Shown here piece by piece: positions 1-7,149 of a stretch of 9,373 nt of DNA. Position 1 is the stretch's first letter. Each line of letters opens with the position of its first letter. The notes under the pieces are model-generated. The model saw only the letters and a program-made list of their open reading frames with translations. It was not told where the DNA came from and did no database searches. The position numbers and the translations under genes are program-made. The DNA is from an uncultured Spirochaetaceae bacterium. GTDB taxonomy: Bacteria; Spirochaetota; Spirochaetia; Treponematales; Treponemataceae. The stretch covers positions 1 through 9,373 of the forward strand of contig CACYDQ010000038.1 of the NCBI GenBank assembly GCA_902773215.1, given 5' to 3'.

Positions 1-2
1 AG

Positions 3-75
3 TCGGGTAACCCGGATTCGAACCGGGGACCTCTACGTCCCGAACGTAGCGCGCTACCAGCTGCGCTATTACCCG
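3..75 (-). tRNA. tRNA-Pro (anticodon CGG)
   Basis: Read on the minus strand, the sequence folds as a complete cloverleaf. The acceptor arms CGGGTAA and TTACCCG pair perfectly, with discriminator A at position 3. The D stem is GCGC, the anticodon stem CTACG/CGTAG encloses the loop TTCGGGA, and the T arm contains TTCGAAT. The loop gives anticodon CGG, which reads CCG proline codons. CCA is not encoded; the bases after the discriminator are CT. The 5' end touches the first hairpin of the upstream array. I see no clear promoter directly upstream. Identity rests on the anticodon, the C1 start and the A73 discriminator typical of bacterial tRNA-Pro. Confidence 0.95.
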
Positions 76-240
76 AGGTTTGCGTAGCAAACCTCAATGA
101 GCCTTACTTCGTAAGGCTCACGGAAATTTGTACGCGGACTTCAACGACCTTCACTGCGTGAAGGTCGCGGAAAATGCTTCACAAGACCTCAATGAGCTTT
201 GCTAACGCAAAGCTCACGGAAAATACTTCACAGACTTCAA
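75..240. repeat. Tandem array of four perfect hairpins with 48-bp periodicity
   Basis: Four inverted repeats with 9-10 bp perfect stems lie at 75-95, 98-120, 145-167 and 193-216, with loops of 3, 3, 3 and 4 nt. The last three are each followed by a related 25-nt spacer (120-144, 168-192, 216-240). The spacers start with a CGGAAA core (ACGGAAAT, CGGAAAAT, ACGGAAAA) and end in CTTCAA or CCTCAA, and their starts are exactly 48 bp apart. Stem sequences differ between copies (GAGGTTTGC, GAGCCTTAC, CGACCTTCAC, GAGCTTTGC), yet each keeps perfect self-complementarity. The array fills most of the space between tRNA-Asp and tRNA-Pro. There is no gene here. Function is unknown; candidates are a REP-like element family or an RNA-level structural element. 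Confidence 0.85.
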
Positions 241-274
241 TGAAGCCCGGCAAAGCAAACCACAAGCACAATCC

Positions 275-302
275 AATCCTTTCCGTGTGGTCAGAAAGGA
301 TT
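275..302. repeat. Inverted repeat next to the tRNA-Asp terminator
   Basis: A 9-bp perfect inverted repeat, AATCCTTTC with GAAAGGATT, encloses a 10-nt loop. It lies immediately downstream (minus strand) of the T-run of the tRNA-Asp terminator and before the hairpin array. No T-run follows it on the minus strand, so it is not itself a typical intrinsic terminator. It might be a back-up structure or a 3'-end stabiliser. The rest of 241-274 shows nothing I can identify. Confidence 0.5.
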
Positions 303-331
303 AAAAAAGCCCATTCAGAAGAATGGGCTTT
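303..331 (-). terminator. Intrinsic terminator of tRNA-Asp
   Basis: On the minus strand an 11-bp stem (core AGCCCATTC / GAATGGGCT) with loop TTCT is followed by a run of six T. It begins about 3 nt after the tRNA-Asp discriminator base, as expected for a terminator closing a tRNA transcript. In the plus direction the tail is only TTTA, so termination is mainly minus-strand. It may also end transcripts reading through from the truB-ribF operon. Confidence 0.88.
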
Positions 332-334
332 ATA

Positions 335-408
335 CGGGAGCTACGGGGCTCGAACCCGTGATCTCCGGCGTGACAGGCCAGCGCGATAACCAACTTCGCT
401 AAGCCCCC
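335..408 (-). tRNA. tRNA-Asp (anticodon GTC)
   Basis: The minus-strand cloverleaf has acceptor arms GGGGGCT and AGCTCCC (one G-T wobble) and discriminator G at position 335, as usual for Asp. The anticodon stem CTGGC/GCCGG encloses the loop CTGTCAC, giving anticodon GTC. The T arm contains TTCGAGC. CCA is not encoded. It is preceded by a near-consensus promoter about 5 nt from the mature 5' end and followed directly by an intrinsic terminator, so it appears to be a monocistronic tRNA unit downstream of the translation operon. Confidence 0.96.
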
Positions 409-419
409 GTGTGAATATA

Positions 420-448
420 ACTATAGCAGGTATATAAAAAAATGTCAA
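420..448 (-). promoter_or_regulatory. Sigma-70-type promoter of tRNA-Asp
   Basis: On the minus strand a perfect -35 TTGACA (443-448) and a -10 TATAGT (420-425) are 17 bp apart, with TGC directly before the -10 (extended -10). Counting from the -10, the start would be near 413, about 5 nt before tRNA-Asp. An A8 run (plus-strand T461-T468) falls at roughly -48 to -55, where a distal UP-element subsite would lie. This is the layout of a strong stable-RNA promoter. The 409-476 interval otherwise holds no gene and no terminator hairpin. Confidence 0.9.
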
Positions 449-476
449 GGTGTATATGAGTTTTTTTTGTATTTTT

Positions 477-2309
477 TTAAAAACGAATGAACGCAGGCTC
501 CATGCCTGACATTTCCGGTGGCAGCATGAGGCTGAGGCTGCCGTCCTGAATCCGGCACTGGCAGCTGGCCGTCCGCCCATTGGAAAGGGCGGCTTCCACG
601 ACATACTCCCCGTCCGGCGGACAGACCTGCTGGCCAACCAAGCGGGCAGCCCCCTTGACAAAGCGCATCCTGCGGCAGTCATACTCGAACGGCCGGCCAA
701 GGAGCTCCGAGGCCACGGCAAAGTCAGCGGACTGAACGGCGGCCCTGACGCGAGAAGAGCTTGCTCGCTCCCCGGCAACAGCCACGTCGCCTATCACGTC
801 AAAGGAGAAGCCTTCCTTTGATGCCAAATCCGCAATCGCATCACTGCCGAAGGAACCTTTCCAGCCACAGCGGAAGTCCTGCCCCTCGGCGAGATAACGG
901 AGCTTGCATGCCCTGACAAGCGTCTTAAAGAATAGGCTCCCGTCCGTCCGTGCCAATGCGGGGGAAAAATCCAGTACGACGACAAAGCGGACACCCCGGT
1001 CTTCCAGGAACTCAAGCCTCTGCTTCAGGCTCAGTGCGGAAGGAAGAAAGCTCCCGTCCTCGCCACGGAAAGGCCGTCGGAACAGCACTATACCGGGAAC
1101 AAGCTTTTTCTGCGCAAGGACGGCATCTACCAGGGCAAGATGGCCACGGTGCAGGGCATCGAAGCTCCCCACGGAGAGGGCTACCCCGTTCTCCTTCCAC
1201 TCGTCAGGGAGTCCCCCTTCCTGTATGTCCGCCCAGCTGTATACCCTGAACCGCTCGTTCTTCTTGGGAACGACGAAGGAGTACTCGGGACGGGCCTTCC
1301 CTATCCGGGTCATACCGGCAAACTGCCCGCCCTCATAGAAGACCGCCCGCTCGTCCGGGCTCTCGCAGGTCTTGAAGTCATCCTCAGTGTCCGCATCCAT
1401 CGGGAGGGGCGAGAACATCTTGGCGGAAAGGGGCCGGCCGTTCAGGTAGGATTTCTCCCATTCAGCCTTGATACATTCAGCCCGGAGCCCGCAGCTGAAG
1501 GCAAGCCTAGGGGTAAACAGGAGGAAGTGGTTCCGTATGTCGGCAAAGACATCCTCCCCGTCTTTCTGAGGGGAAAGCCCGTCCTGCCGCATCAAATTCT
1601 CTTTTGCGATGGCGTTCTCTATCGTAAAGTCATCAAGCAGGGAGGAACAGGCGGCATCATCCAGAGTAAAGGGGCCGACTTCTATGCGCCTGAGAGCGGA
1701 AAGGTGGGCAACACTGCCGAAGAGTGCCGCCATGTCACGGGCCAGGGCACGTATGTAGGTTCCCTTGGAGCACTCCACCTCGACAAGGGCATAGGAGTTT
1801 TTGTCGGACTCATCAGCTGCCTTATAGTCCAGAAGCTCGTTCTTATAAATGAAAATCTGCCGGGAGTCAAGCTCCACCTCGCCCCCCTTGCGGGCAAGGT
1901 CGCTCGCCCGCTGGCCGTCAACGTGCAGGGCAGAGAATACGGGAGGAACTTGCAGCAACGCGCCGGTAAAGTGCGAGCAGGCGGCGGCGACATCCTCCCG
2001 GGAGAGAGCCTTTCCTTCCCCGGTCAGCTTTCCCGTGGGATCAAGGGTATCGGTCCCGCTGCCAAAGCATATCACCGCAAGGTATTTTTTCCTGAACGAG
2101 GTGACATGGGAGACAAGGTGAGTCAGGCTGCCCGACAGGACGACCAGAAGCCCCTCCGCAAAGGAGTCAAGCGTCCCCGTGTGGCCGACCTTGTCGCAGT
2201 CAATCGCCTTCTTGACGCTCCACAGTGAGGAAAAGCTGGTTATGCCCGAACGTTTGGCATAGAGAATAATGCCGGAGGGGTTCTCAGGATTCTTTTTCTT
2301 CTTCGGCAT
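477..2309 (-). CDS. truB: TruB-RibF fusion: tRNA pseudouridine-55 synthase plus FAD-synthetase-like domain
   Basis: A single 610-residue frame carries two normally separate enzymes. Residues 13-220 are TruB, which makes pseudouridine 55 in tRNA T loops: VGHTGTLDSFAEG (catalytic Asp48), VPPVFSALHVDG (121-132) and SKGTYIRALARD (181-192). Residues 225-345 resemble the TruB C-terminal PUA-like region. Residues 355-550 resemble the nucleotidyltransferase half of RibF, which adenylates FMN to FAD: GSFDALHRGH (381-390), EGQDFRCG (475-482) and SSSRVR (517-522). The last 60 or so residues replace the normal riboflavin-kinase domain of about 120 residues and lack its PTAN motif, so kinase activity is doubtful. 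The ATG lies 26 nt inside rbfA with only a weak SD (AGAAG), suggesting translational coupling; no other in-frame start precedes the TruB core. Stop is TAA. The domain assignments are strong; activity of the RibF half is inferred. Confidence 0.92.
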   Translation of the reverse strand: MPKKKKNPENPSGIILYAKRSGITSFSSLWSVKKAIDCDKVGHTGTLDSFAEGLLVVLSGSLTHLVSHVTSFRKKYLAVICFGSGTDTLDPTGKLTGEGKALSREDVAAACSHFTGALLQVPPVFSALHVDGQRASDLARKGGEVELDSRQIFIYKNELLDYKAADESDKNSYALVEVECSKGTYIRALARDMAALFGSVAHLSALRRIEVGPFTLDDAACSSLLDDFTIENAIAKENLMRQDGLSPQKDGEDVFADIRNHFLLFTPRLAFSCGLRAECIKAEWEKSYLNGRPLSAKMFSPLPMDADTEDDFKTCESPDERAVFYEGGQFAGMTRIGKARPEYSFVVPKKNERFRVYSWADIQEGGLPDEWKENGVALSVGSFDALHRGHLALVDAVLAQKKLVPGIVLFRRPFRGEDGSFLPSALSLKQRLEFLEDRGVRFVVVLDFSPALARTDGSLFFKTLVRACKLRYLAEGQDFRCGWKGSFGSDAIADLASKEGFSFDVIGDVAVAGERASSSRVRAAVQSADFAVASELLGRPFEYDCRRMRFVKGAARLVGQQVCPPDGEYVVEAALSNGRTASCQCRIQDGSLSLMLPPEMSGMEPAFIRF

Positions 2310-2709
2310 CTGCTTCTATTGCCGTATCCCCTTCAGTCCTGGCAGACTCTATGGCCTGGGATTCCTTCTCAAGCTCATTGAGCCGCTGGACCATATCATA
2401 GCCGTCCCGCATCGAGAAATCAGCGATAAAGGTAAACTTGGGGAACTTATAAATACGGAGCTTGCCCGCTATGGAAGACTGTATAAAGCCCGCAGCACTC
2501 TGCAAGCCTTCGACCCCCCTCTTGACGGACGCTTCGTCCATGAAGGAGGAGACGTAGACCTTCGCGTGGGCAAGGTCCTTGGAGACTTCCACCCTGTTTA
2601 TGGAAAGGAACTCACTGACCCGGGGGTCCTTGACCTCACGCTTCATAATCATGGAGGAAATCTCTTTTCTGAGCTGCTCGCCCAGCTTAAGCAACCTGTA
2701 CTGTCCCAT
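2284..2709 (-). CDS. rbfA: 30S ribosome-binding factor A
   Basis: RbfA binds the immature 30S subunit and acts in late maturation of the 16S rRNA 5' region. The 141-residue product matches the family in length and landmarks: an N-terminal helix with RLLKLGEQLRKEIS, then VKDPRVSEFLSINRVEVSKDL (residues 26-46), AKVYVSSF, and FPKFTFIADFSMRDG near 88-102, which corresponds to the family's P-x-L-x-F-x-x-D-x-S segment. The last 20 or so residues are acidic (EADAEEEKES) and lie outside the KH-like core. The infB stop and this start overlap as TAATG, pointing to translational coupling; the SD is weak. Its 3' end overlaps truB by 26 nt. The stop is TGA. Confidence 0.95.
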   Translation of the reverse strand: MGQYRLLKLGEQLRKEISSMIMKREVKDPRVSEFLSINRVEVSKDLAHAKVYVSSFMDEASVKRGVEGLQSAAGFIQSSIAGKLRIYKFPKFTFIADFSMRDGYDMVQRLNELEKESQAIESARTEGDTAIEADAEEEKES

Positions 2710-5612
2710 TACTGACCGCCGTTCCGAGCAGCCTCAGCCTTGGCAGCCTTACCGGCTTCCTTGGCGGCTTTCTCCGCGAGCTGCTGCTCCTGCTTCTCGG
2801 CAAGGGCTTTGGCGGCCGCGGCAGCCTCACGCTGAGCCTGCTGCTTCTCCATCTCTGCCCGCTCGTCCACGAGGGTATCGCCCAGCTTACGGGCAATCTC
2901 GACGAACTCAAAGGCCTCAATCTGGTCACCGACCTGAAGATCCTGCCAGTTCTCGATTCCGAGTCCGCACTCGAAGCCCTCGCGGACTTCCTTCGCGTCT
3001 TCTTTGAACCTCTTGAGGGAGGCGACTTTACCGGTGAACTTAACCACACCGTCGCGGATAACGTTGACGCTGCTGCTCCGCTTGATGACACCGCTCGTGA
3101 CGTAACATCCGGCGATAATGCCAATCTTGGGCACCTTGAAGGTGTTGCGGACATCGAGCGTACCGGTGACCTCTTCCTTGGTGTCTGGCTTGAGCATGCC
3201 TTCCATCGCCTGCTTGATTTCCTCGACACAGGCATAGATGATGTTGTACTTCCGGATTTCGACCTTCTCCTGATCGGCAAGGGCCTTGGCCTTGGGGGTC
3301 GGGCGGACGTTGAATCCGATGATAATCGCATTGTCGTCGGCGGCGGCAAGGTTGACGTCACTCTCGTTAATCGCACCCGCGCTGGAGTGGATGACGACAA
3401 GGCGGATATCCTTGGTGGAAAGCTTCTCGAGAGAGGTCTTGAGGGCCTCCGCGCTTCCCTGCAGGTCAGCCTTGATGATGACCTTGAATTCCTTGGTCTC
3501 CTGCTGCTCAATCGTCGAGTAGAGGTTATCAAGCGTGACCTTCTTGACGGCCTTGGCATCCTCAAAGCGCTTGAGCTCCTGCCTCTTGGCGGCGAATGCG
3601 CGGGCCTCTTTCTCGGACTCAGTAACCTGGAATGGGTCTCCGGCGTTGGGCATGGACTCTATGCCGAGGACTTCGACCGGCATGGAGGGACCAGCCTCCT
3701 TTATCTTCTTGCCACGGTCGTTGAACATCGCGCGGACGCGTCCTGAGTAGACACCGGCGACAAAGGGGTCGCCCGCCTTCAGGGTTCCGCGCTGGACGAT
3801 GACGGAAGCGACAACACCGCGTCCCTGGTCTATGCGGGACTCGATGACCTTTCCTTCGGCACGGCAGTCGTACTGGGCCTTCAGCTCCAGCATCTCGGCC
3901 TGAAGGAGGATGGCATCGAGCAGGTCGTCGATTCCTTCCTTCTTGAGGGCAGAAATCTTGACATACTGGGTTTCGCCTCCCCACTCTTCCGGGGTCAGTC
4001 CCTGCTCGGAAAGCTGGGTCATAACCCGGTCGGGGTTCGCATCGGGCTTGTCTATCTTGTTGACGGCGACGATAATCGGAACTTTCGCATCCTTGGCATG
4101 GTTAATTGCCTCCATTGTCTGGGGCATCACGCCGTCATCAGCGGCGACGACAAGGACAACGATGTCGGTAATCTGGGCTCCGCGCGCGCGCATCATGGAG
4201 AACGCCTCGTGTCCCGGAGTGTCCAGGAAGGTTATCTCGCCCTTCTCGGTGGAAACCTTGTAGGCTCCAATCTTCTGGGTGATTCCCCCGGCCTCGCCCT
4301 CCGCGACGTGGGCGTTGCGGATAGCATCAAGCGTCTTGGTCTTACCGTGGTCTACGTGTCCCATGACCGTGACAATCGGGGGACGCGGCTTGACACCGGC
4401 CTCATCGCCCTGCTCGCTCTCTATGACGGTCTCGTCGTAGAGGCTGACCAAGTGAACCTTACAGTTGTACTCCTCGGCAAGGAGGGTCGCAGTGTCGGAG
4501 TCGATGGACTGGTTTATCGTGACCATCATACCCATCGACATAAGCTTTCCGATGATTTCACCGGCCTTGAGGTTCATCTTCTTGGCGAGATCAGACACGG
4601 AAATCGTGTCCATGATGTCTATCTGCTCAGGAACAGCATTGGACGGCGTGTTCTGGCGCTTCTTGTTCTGGTACAGCTCCTCCTCGTCAAAGGATTCCTC
4701 CTTCTCCTTGTCGTGAGTGTATACAGGCTTTTTTCCCTTAAAGGTTTTCTTTGCAGGAGCCTTGTTGGTCTGCATAGAAGCAGGAGAATTGAAAGAATCT
4801 GGTCTTCCAGTTCCCTGCCCGAAGCCCGGCCTTCCGCCGCCGAACTGTCCTCCGTTGTTATATCCGCCACGGTTCTGGCCGTTGCCGTATCCGCCCTGGC
4901 GGTTCTGTCCGCCATAGCCGCCACGGTTCTGGTTATTACCGTAACCACCGCCCTGGCGGTTCTGCCCGCCGTAACCGCCACGGTTCTGGTTATTGCCGTA
5001 ACCACCGCCCTGACGGTTCTGGTATCCCTCACGGGCCTGGGCACCGGTAAAGTTTCCCTGATTGTTGTTGCCGCCATTGTTCCGGCCGCCACGGTAGTTA
5101 CCGTAGCCACCACGTCCCCTGCCGTAGCCGCTGAGGTTTCCGGCGCGGACATTGGGGCGCTGCTGGTTCAGCACGAACGGCACAGGGCTACTCTGAGAGT
5201 GGCTCTTGCTCTGGCCTGACTGACCGGCATCCTGAGAGACCTGGGAACTACCAGCCTGAGGGGCGGGCTCTTCTTTCTTCTCAGGCTTCTCTGCCCTTTC
5301 CACACCAGACTGAACGGGCTTCTCAAGAGTTTCCGCCGGCCGCTCCTCAGCTTGCCCGGCAGCAAGAACAGGCTTTGAGTCTGCGGATGAATCGGACGGC
5401 TTCTTTACGACGACACGGAATTTCTCCTTGCCGTCCTTAACGGGAGCGTCCTGCTTGCCCTTCGCCACCTGAGCATCAGGAACAGGAGGTCCCTTCCGCT
5501 TAACGACGACAACCCTTTTCTTGGGTTGCTGGCTCTGAGTCTGGGGCACACCAGGCTTGTTCTCTTTCTTGTGTAAAATTACGCTGGGCTTTTTTTCAGT
5601 TTCATCCGCCAT
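2709..5612 (-). CDS. infB: Translation initiation factor IF-2
   Basis: IF-2 is the GTPase that brings formyl-Met-tRNA to the 30S subunit and promotes subunit joining. The 967-residue protein has, in order: a Lys/Val-rich basic and then acidic N-terminus (1-150); a Gly/Asn/Arg-rich low-complexity domain (161-265); an IF2_N helical domain (about 331-382); the G domain with GHVDHGKT (418-425, G1), GGITQ (442-446, G2), DTPGHE (464-469, G3), NKID (518-521, G4) and SALKKEG (554-560, G5); domain II; domain III (about 700-800); and the fMet-tRNA-binding C2 domain (about 805-908). A charged Ala/Lys/Glu helix-rich tail (910-967) extends beyond the usual end. An AGGA SD sits 5 nt before the ATG (5618-5621), 15 nt after nusA. 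The stop TAA overlaps the rbfA start. Confidence 0.98.
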   Translation of the reverse strand: MADETEKKPSVILHKKENKPGVPQTQSQQPKKRVVVVKRKGPPVPDAQVAKGKQDAPVKDGKEKFRVVVKKPSDSSADSKPVLAAGQAEERPAETLEKPVQSGVERAEKPEKKEEPAPQAGSSQVSQDAGQSGQSKSHSQSSPVPFVLNQQRPNVRAGNLSGYGRGRGGYGNYRGGRNNGGNNNQGNFTGAQAREGYQNRQGGGYGNNQNRGGYGGQNRQGGGYGNNQNRGGYGGQNRQGGYGNGQNRGGYNNGGQFGGGRPGFGQGTGRPDSFNSPASMQTNKAPAKKTFKGKKPVYTHDKEKEESFDEEELYQNKKRQNTPSNAVPEQIDIMDTISVSDLAKKMNLKAGEIIGKLMSMGMMVTINQSIDSDTATLLAEEYNCKVHLVSLYDETVIESEQGDEAGVKPRPPIVTVMGHVDHGKTKTLDAIRNAHVAEGEAGGITQKIGAYKVSTEKGEITFLDTPGHEAFSMMRARGAQITDIVVLVVAADDGVMPQTMEAINHAKDAKVPIIVAVNKIDKPDANPDRVMTQLSEQGLTPEEWGGETQYVKISALKKEGIDDLLDAILLQAEMLELKAQYDCRAEGKVIESRIDQGRGVVASVIVQRGTLKAGDPFVAGVYSGRVRAMFNDRGKKIKEAGPSMPVEVLGIESMPNAGDPFQVTESEKEARAFAAKRQELKRFEDAKAVKKVTLDNLYSTIEQQETKEFKVIIKADLQGSAEALKTSLEKLSTKDIRLVVIHSSAGAINESDVNLAAADDNAIIIGFNVRPTPKAKALADQEKVEIRKYNIIYACVEEIKQAMEGMLKPDTKEEVTGTLDVRNTFKVPKIGIIAGCYVTSGVIKRSSSVNVIRDGVVKFTGKVASLKRFKEDAKEVREGFECGLGIENWQDLQVGDQIEAFEFVEIARKLGDTLVDERAEMEKQQAQREAAAAAKALAEKQEQQLAEKAAKEAGKAAKAEAARNGGQ
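4854..5021 (-). repeat. 57-bp tandem repeats inside infB
   Basis: This stretch encodes IF-2 residues 198-253. The 19-residue unit [19 protein letters not shown] occurs twice identically (198-216, 217-235) and then once as an imperfect 18-residue copy (236-253). At the DNA level the copies differ by a few synonymous bases, so the repeat is not freshly duplicated. It forms the core of the wider Gly/Arg/Asn-rich domain at 4818-5132. Such in-frame repeats can change copy number by slippage or recombination without breaking the gene. Confidence 0.9.
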
Positions 5613-5617
5613 ATCTA

Positions 5618-5621
5618 TCCT
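5618..5621 (-). promoter_or_regulatory. Ribosome-binding site of infB
   Basis: AGGA on the minus strand lies 5 nt upstream of the infB ATG, entirely within the 15-nt nusA-infB gap. It fixes the start at 5612. Confidence 0.75.
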
Positions 5622-5627
5622 GTTTCC

Positions 5628-7136
5628 TTATTCCTCTTCAAATGCAAATTCTACGCCACAATTCGGGCACTTTGTCATACCGAAGCTAATCTTGGCACCG
5701 CACTCCGGGCAGAAATACTCTTCTTCTGCATCCTCCTGAGCAGCAGCGGCTTCAGCATCCTCTTCCTGCTTTTGCACCACAGACTCACCGTCATCAATCT
5801 CCTCATCTGCAAAGACGACATTCTCGCTTATAACCTTGTTGACAAGCGCAATGTCATCATCAGATAGTCCCTCAATGCCCTTTATGCTGCCATCCTCAAC
5901 AGCATCTGTGAATTTCTGAATATCGTCATAACCTGCTGTTTTGAGAACTTCGGCTATGCGCTCGTCAATGCCGGGGAGCTCCGCAACAGAAACAACATCT
6001 TCACTGACGGGCCGGAACAAGTCCTCAGCCGCCTTGAGACTACTGCTAGAATCCTCAAGGTCGAGCTCAGCTGCCTGAGCCTCTGTCTTTACATCGATAT
6101 TCCACTTGCTTAAGCGATTGGCAAGATTGACATTCATGCCACTCTTCCCGATTGCGAGGGAAGCCTGGCTCTCACTGACGATAGCAAGCGCCTCTTTCTT
6201 ATCATAGTCCAAGATGTGAACCTTCTTGACTTCCGCAGGCTGTAAGGCAGACGCAATAAACTCCCTGGGATCGTCCACGTATGGAAGCACATCGATTTTC
6301 TCACCCTCAAGCTGCTTGATGACATTCTGAATGCGGACACCCTTGGGGCCAACACATGCACCAACAGGATCAACATCGCTTTTGTTGGAGTAGACTGCGA
6401 TTTTGGTCCGATAACCTGCATCGCGGACAATGTTGAAAATTCCAACCGTTCCATCGGCAATCTCCGTAACTTCTATGCTGAGCAAGTTCTGCACAAGCTT
6501 GGGATCAGACCGACTGAGGATGAGCTGGATACCGCTCTGAGTTTTTTTCACGTCAACGACGACAGCCTTTATCTTGTCACCTTTATCATAATTCTCGCGC
6601 GGGCTCTGGAATTTCTTGAGCAACACAGCCTCCACGCCATCGCCAGCCCTCTCAATTTCAACATAAATGTTCTGGTTTCTCTCCCTCTGGAAAATCCCGG
6701 AGATAACCTCCCCCTTCCGTCTTTCATATTCCTTGTAAAGGCTTTCCCGAAAGCTCTCGTTCAGGGCCTGATGGGCAGTCTGTCTGCCCTGTGTAACGGC
6801 AGAGCGGGCAAAGGTATGCGGATCAATCGGAATGTCAAGCTCATCATCAATCTCGCATTCATCACTGAGCTCCTTTGCCTCCGCCAGATCTATCTCCGTA
6901 GTCGGGTCATACACCCCATCAACGACAACCTTTCTTGAATACACATCTATACCCGAAAGATCATCCTTAAACTTTACTATGCAGTTTTCATTGTGCCCAA
7001 AAGTCTTCTTGTAGGCAGCCTTGACCATATCTTCAATCGTCTGTTTAATTGCATCATCGCTCATCTTTTTCTCTGACTGCAGAGCACGGATGGCTTCGGC
7101 CATATTTGACTCTTCTTTTTTGGCCTTTTCTGACAT
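5628..7136 (-). CDS. nusA: Transcription termination/antitermination factor NusA, with C-terminal zinc-ribbon-like motif
   Basis: NusA binds RNA polymerase and nascent RNA and modulates pausing, intrinsic termination and antitermination. Domains: an RNAP-binding N-terminal domain (about 12-135; DPHTFARSAVTQGRQ at 105-119), S1 (about 140-205), KH1 (about 230-295; DPVGACVGPKGVRIQ at 256-270) and KH2 (about 300-350; ASLAIGKSGMNVN at 325-337). A helix-hairpin-helix-like acidic-repeat-type domain follows (about 380-440; ELPGIDERIAEVL). After an acidic linker the protein ends in CPECG...CPNCG, with Cys476, Cys479, Cys490 and Cys493 spaced like a zinc ribbon, which is absent from the E. coli NusA plan. 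Its total of 502 residues is close to usual. AGAGAGG lies 6 nt before the ATG, and rimP ends 11 nt upstream. It probably influences the terminator in its own operon leader. Confidence 0.97.
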   Translation of the reverse strand: MSEKAKKEESNMAEAIRALQSEKKMSDDAIKQTIEDMVKAAYKKTFGHNENCIVKFKDDLSGIDVYSRKVVVDGVYDPTTEIDLAEAKELSDECEIDDELDIPIDPHTFARSAVTQGRQTAHQALNESFRESLYKEYERRKGEVISGIFQRERNQNIYVEIERAGDGVEAVLLKKFQSPRENYDKGDKIKAVVVDVKKTQSGIQLILSRSDPKLVQNLLSIEVTEIADGTVGIFNIVRDAGYRTKIAVYSNKSDVDPVGACVGPKGVRIQNVIKQLEGEKIDVLPYVDDPREFIASALQPAEVKKVHILDYDKKEALAIVSESQASLAIGKSGMNVNLANRLSKWNIDVKTEAQAAELDLEDSSSSLKAAEDLFRPVSEDVVSVAELPGIDERIAEVLKTAGYDDIQKFTDAVEDGSIKGIEGLSDDDIALVNKVISENVVFADEEIDDGESVVQKQEEDAEAAAAQEDAEEEYFCPECGAKISFGMTKCPNCGVEFAFEEE

Positions 7137-7142
7137 ATCAAA

Positions 7143-7149
7143 CCTCTCT
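7143..7149 (-). promoter_or_regulatory. Ribosome-binding site of nusA
   Basis: AGAGAGG on the minus strand, 6 nt before the nusA ATG, overlaps the rimP TAG stop codon. Its strength and position support the start at 7136 over the later in-frame Met at residue 12. Confidence 0.8.

Noticed and set aside
75..240. Possible CRISPR array because of regular spacing
   Set aside because: The regularly spaced units are a degenerate spacer plus self-complementary stems; there are no identical repeats separated by unique non-palindromic spacers, and no cas genes are present.
174..389. Plus-strand 71-codon frame over the hairpin array and tRNA-Asp
   Set aside because: It runs through inverted repeats, a terminator and the antisense of a tRNA, has no ribosome-binding site, and resembles no protein.
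1140..2228. Plus-strand open frame of 362 codons antisense to truB-ribF
   Set aside because: The opposite strand encodes a well-conserved TruB/RibF protein; the antisense frame shows no recognisable motif and fits an open shadow frame in GC-rich coding DNA.
2687..3565. Minus-strand frame of 292 codons in another phase of infB
   Set aside because: The translation is almost only Ser, Arg, Pro and Leu, typical of an out-of-frame reading; the true frame encodes conserved IF-2 domains.
4500..4775. Internal ATG at IF-2 residue 280 as the start of a shorter isoform lacking the RGG domain
   Set aside because: No Shine-Dalgarno sequence precedes this codon on the coding strand, so internal initiation cannot be supported from sequence alone.
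4098..5219. Plus-strand open frame of 373 codons antisense to infB
   Set aside because: It lies opposite the IF-2 G domain and repeat region. Its Leu/Val/Ala-rich repeats mirror the Gly/Asn/Arg repeats on the real strand, and no family features are visible.
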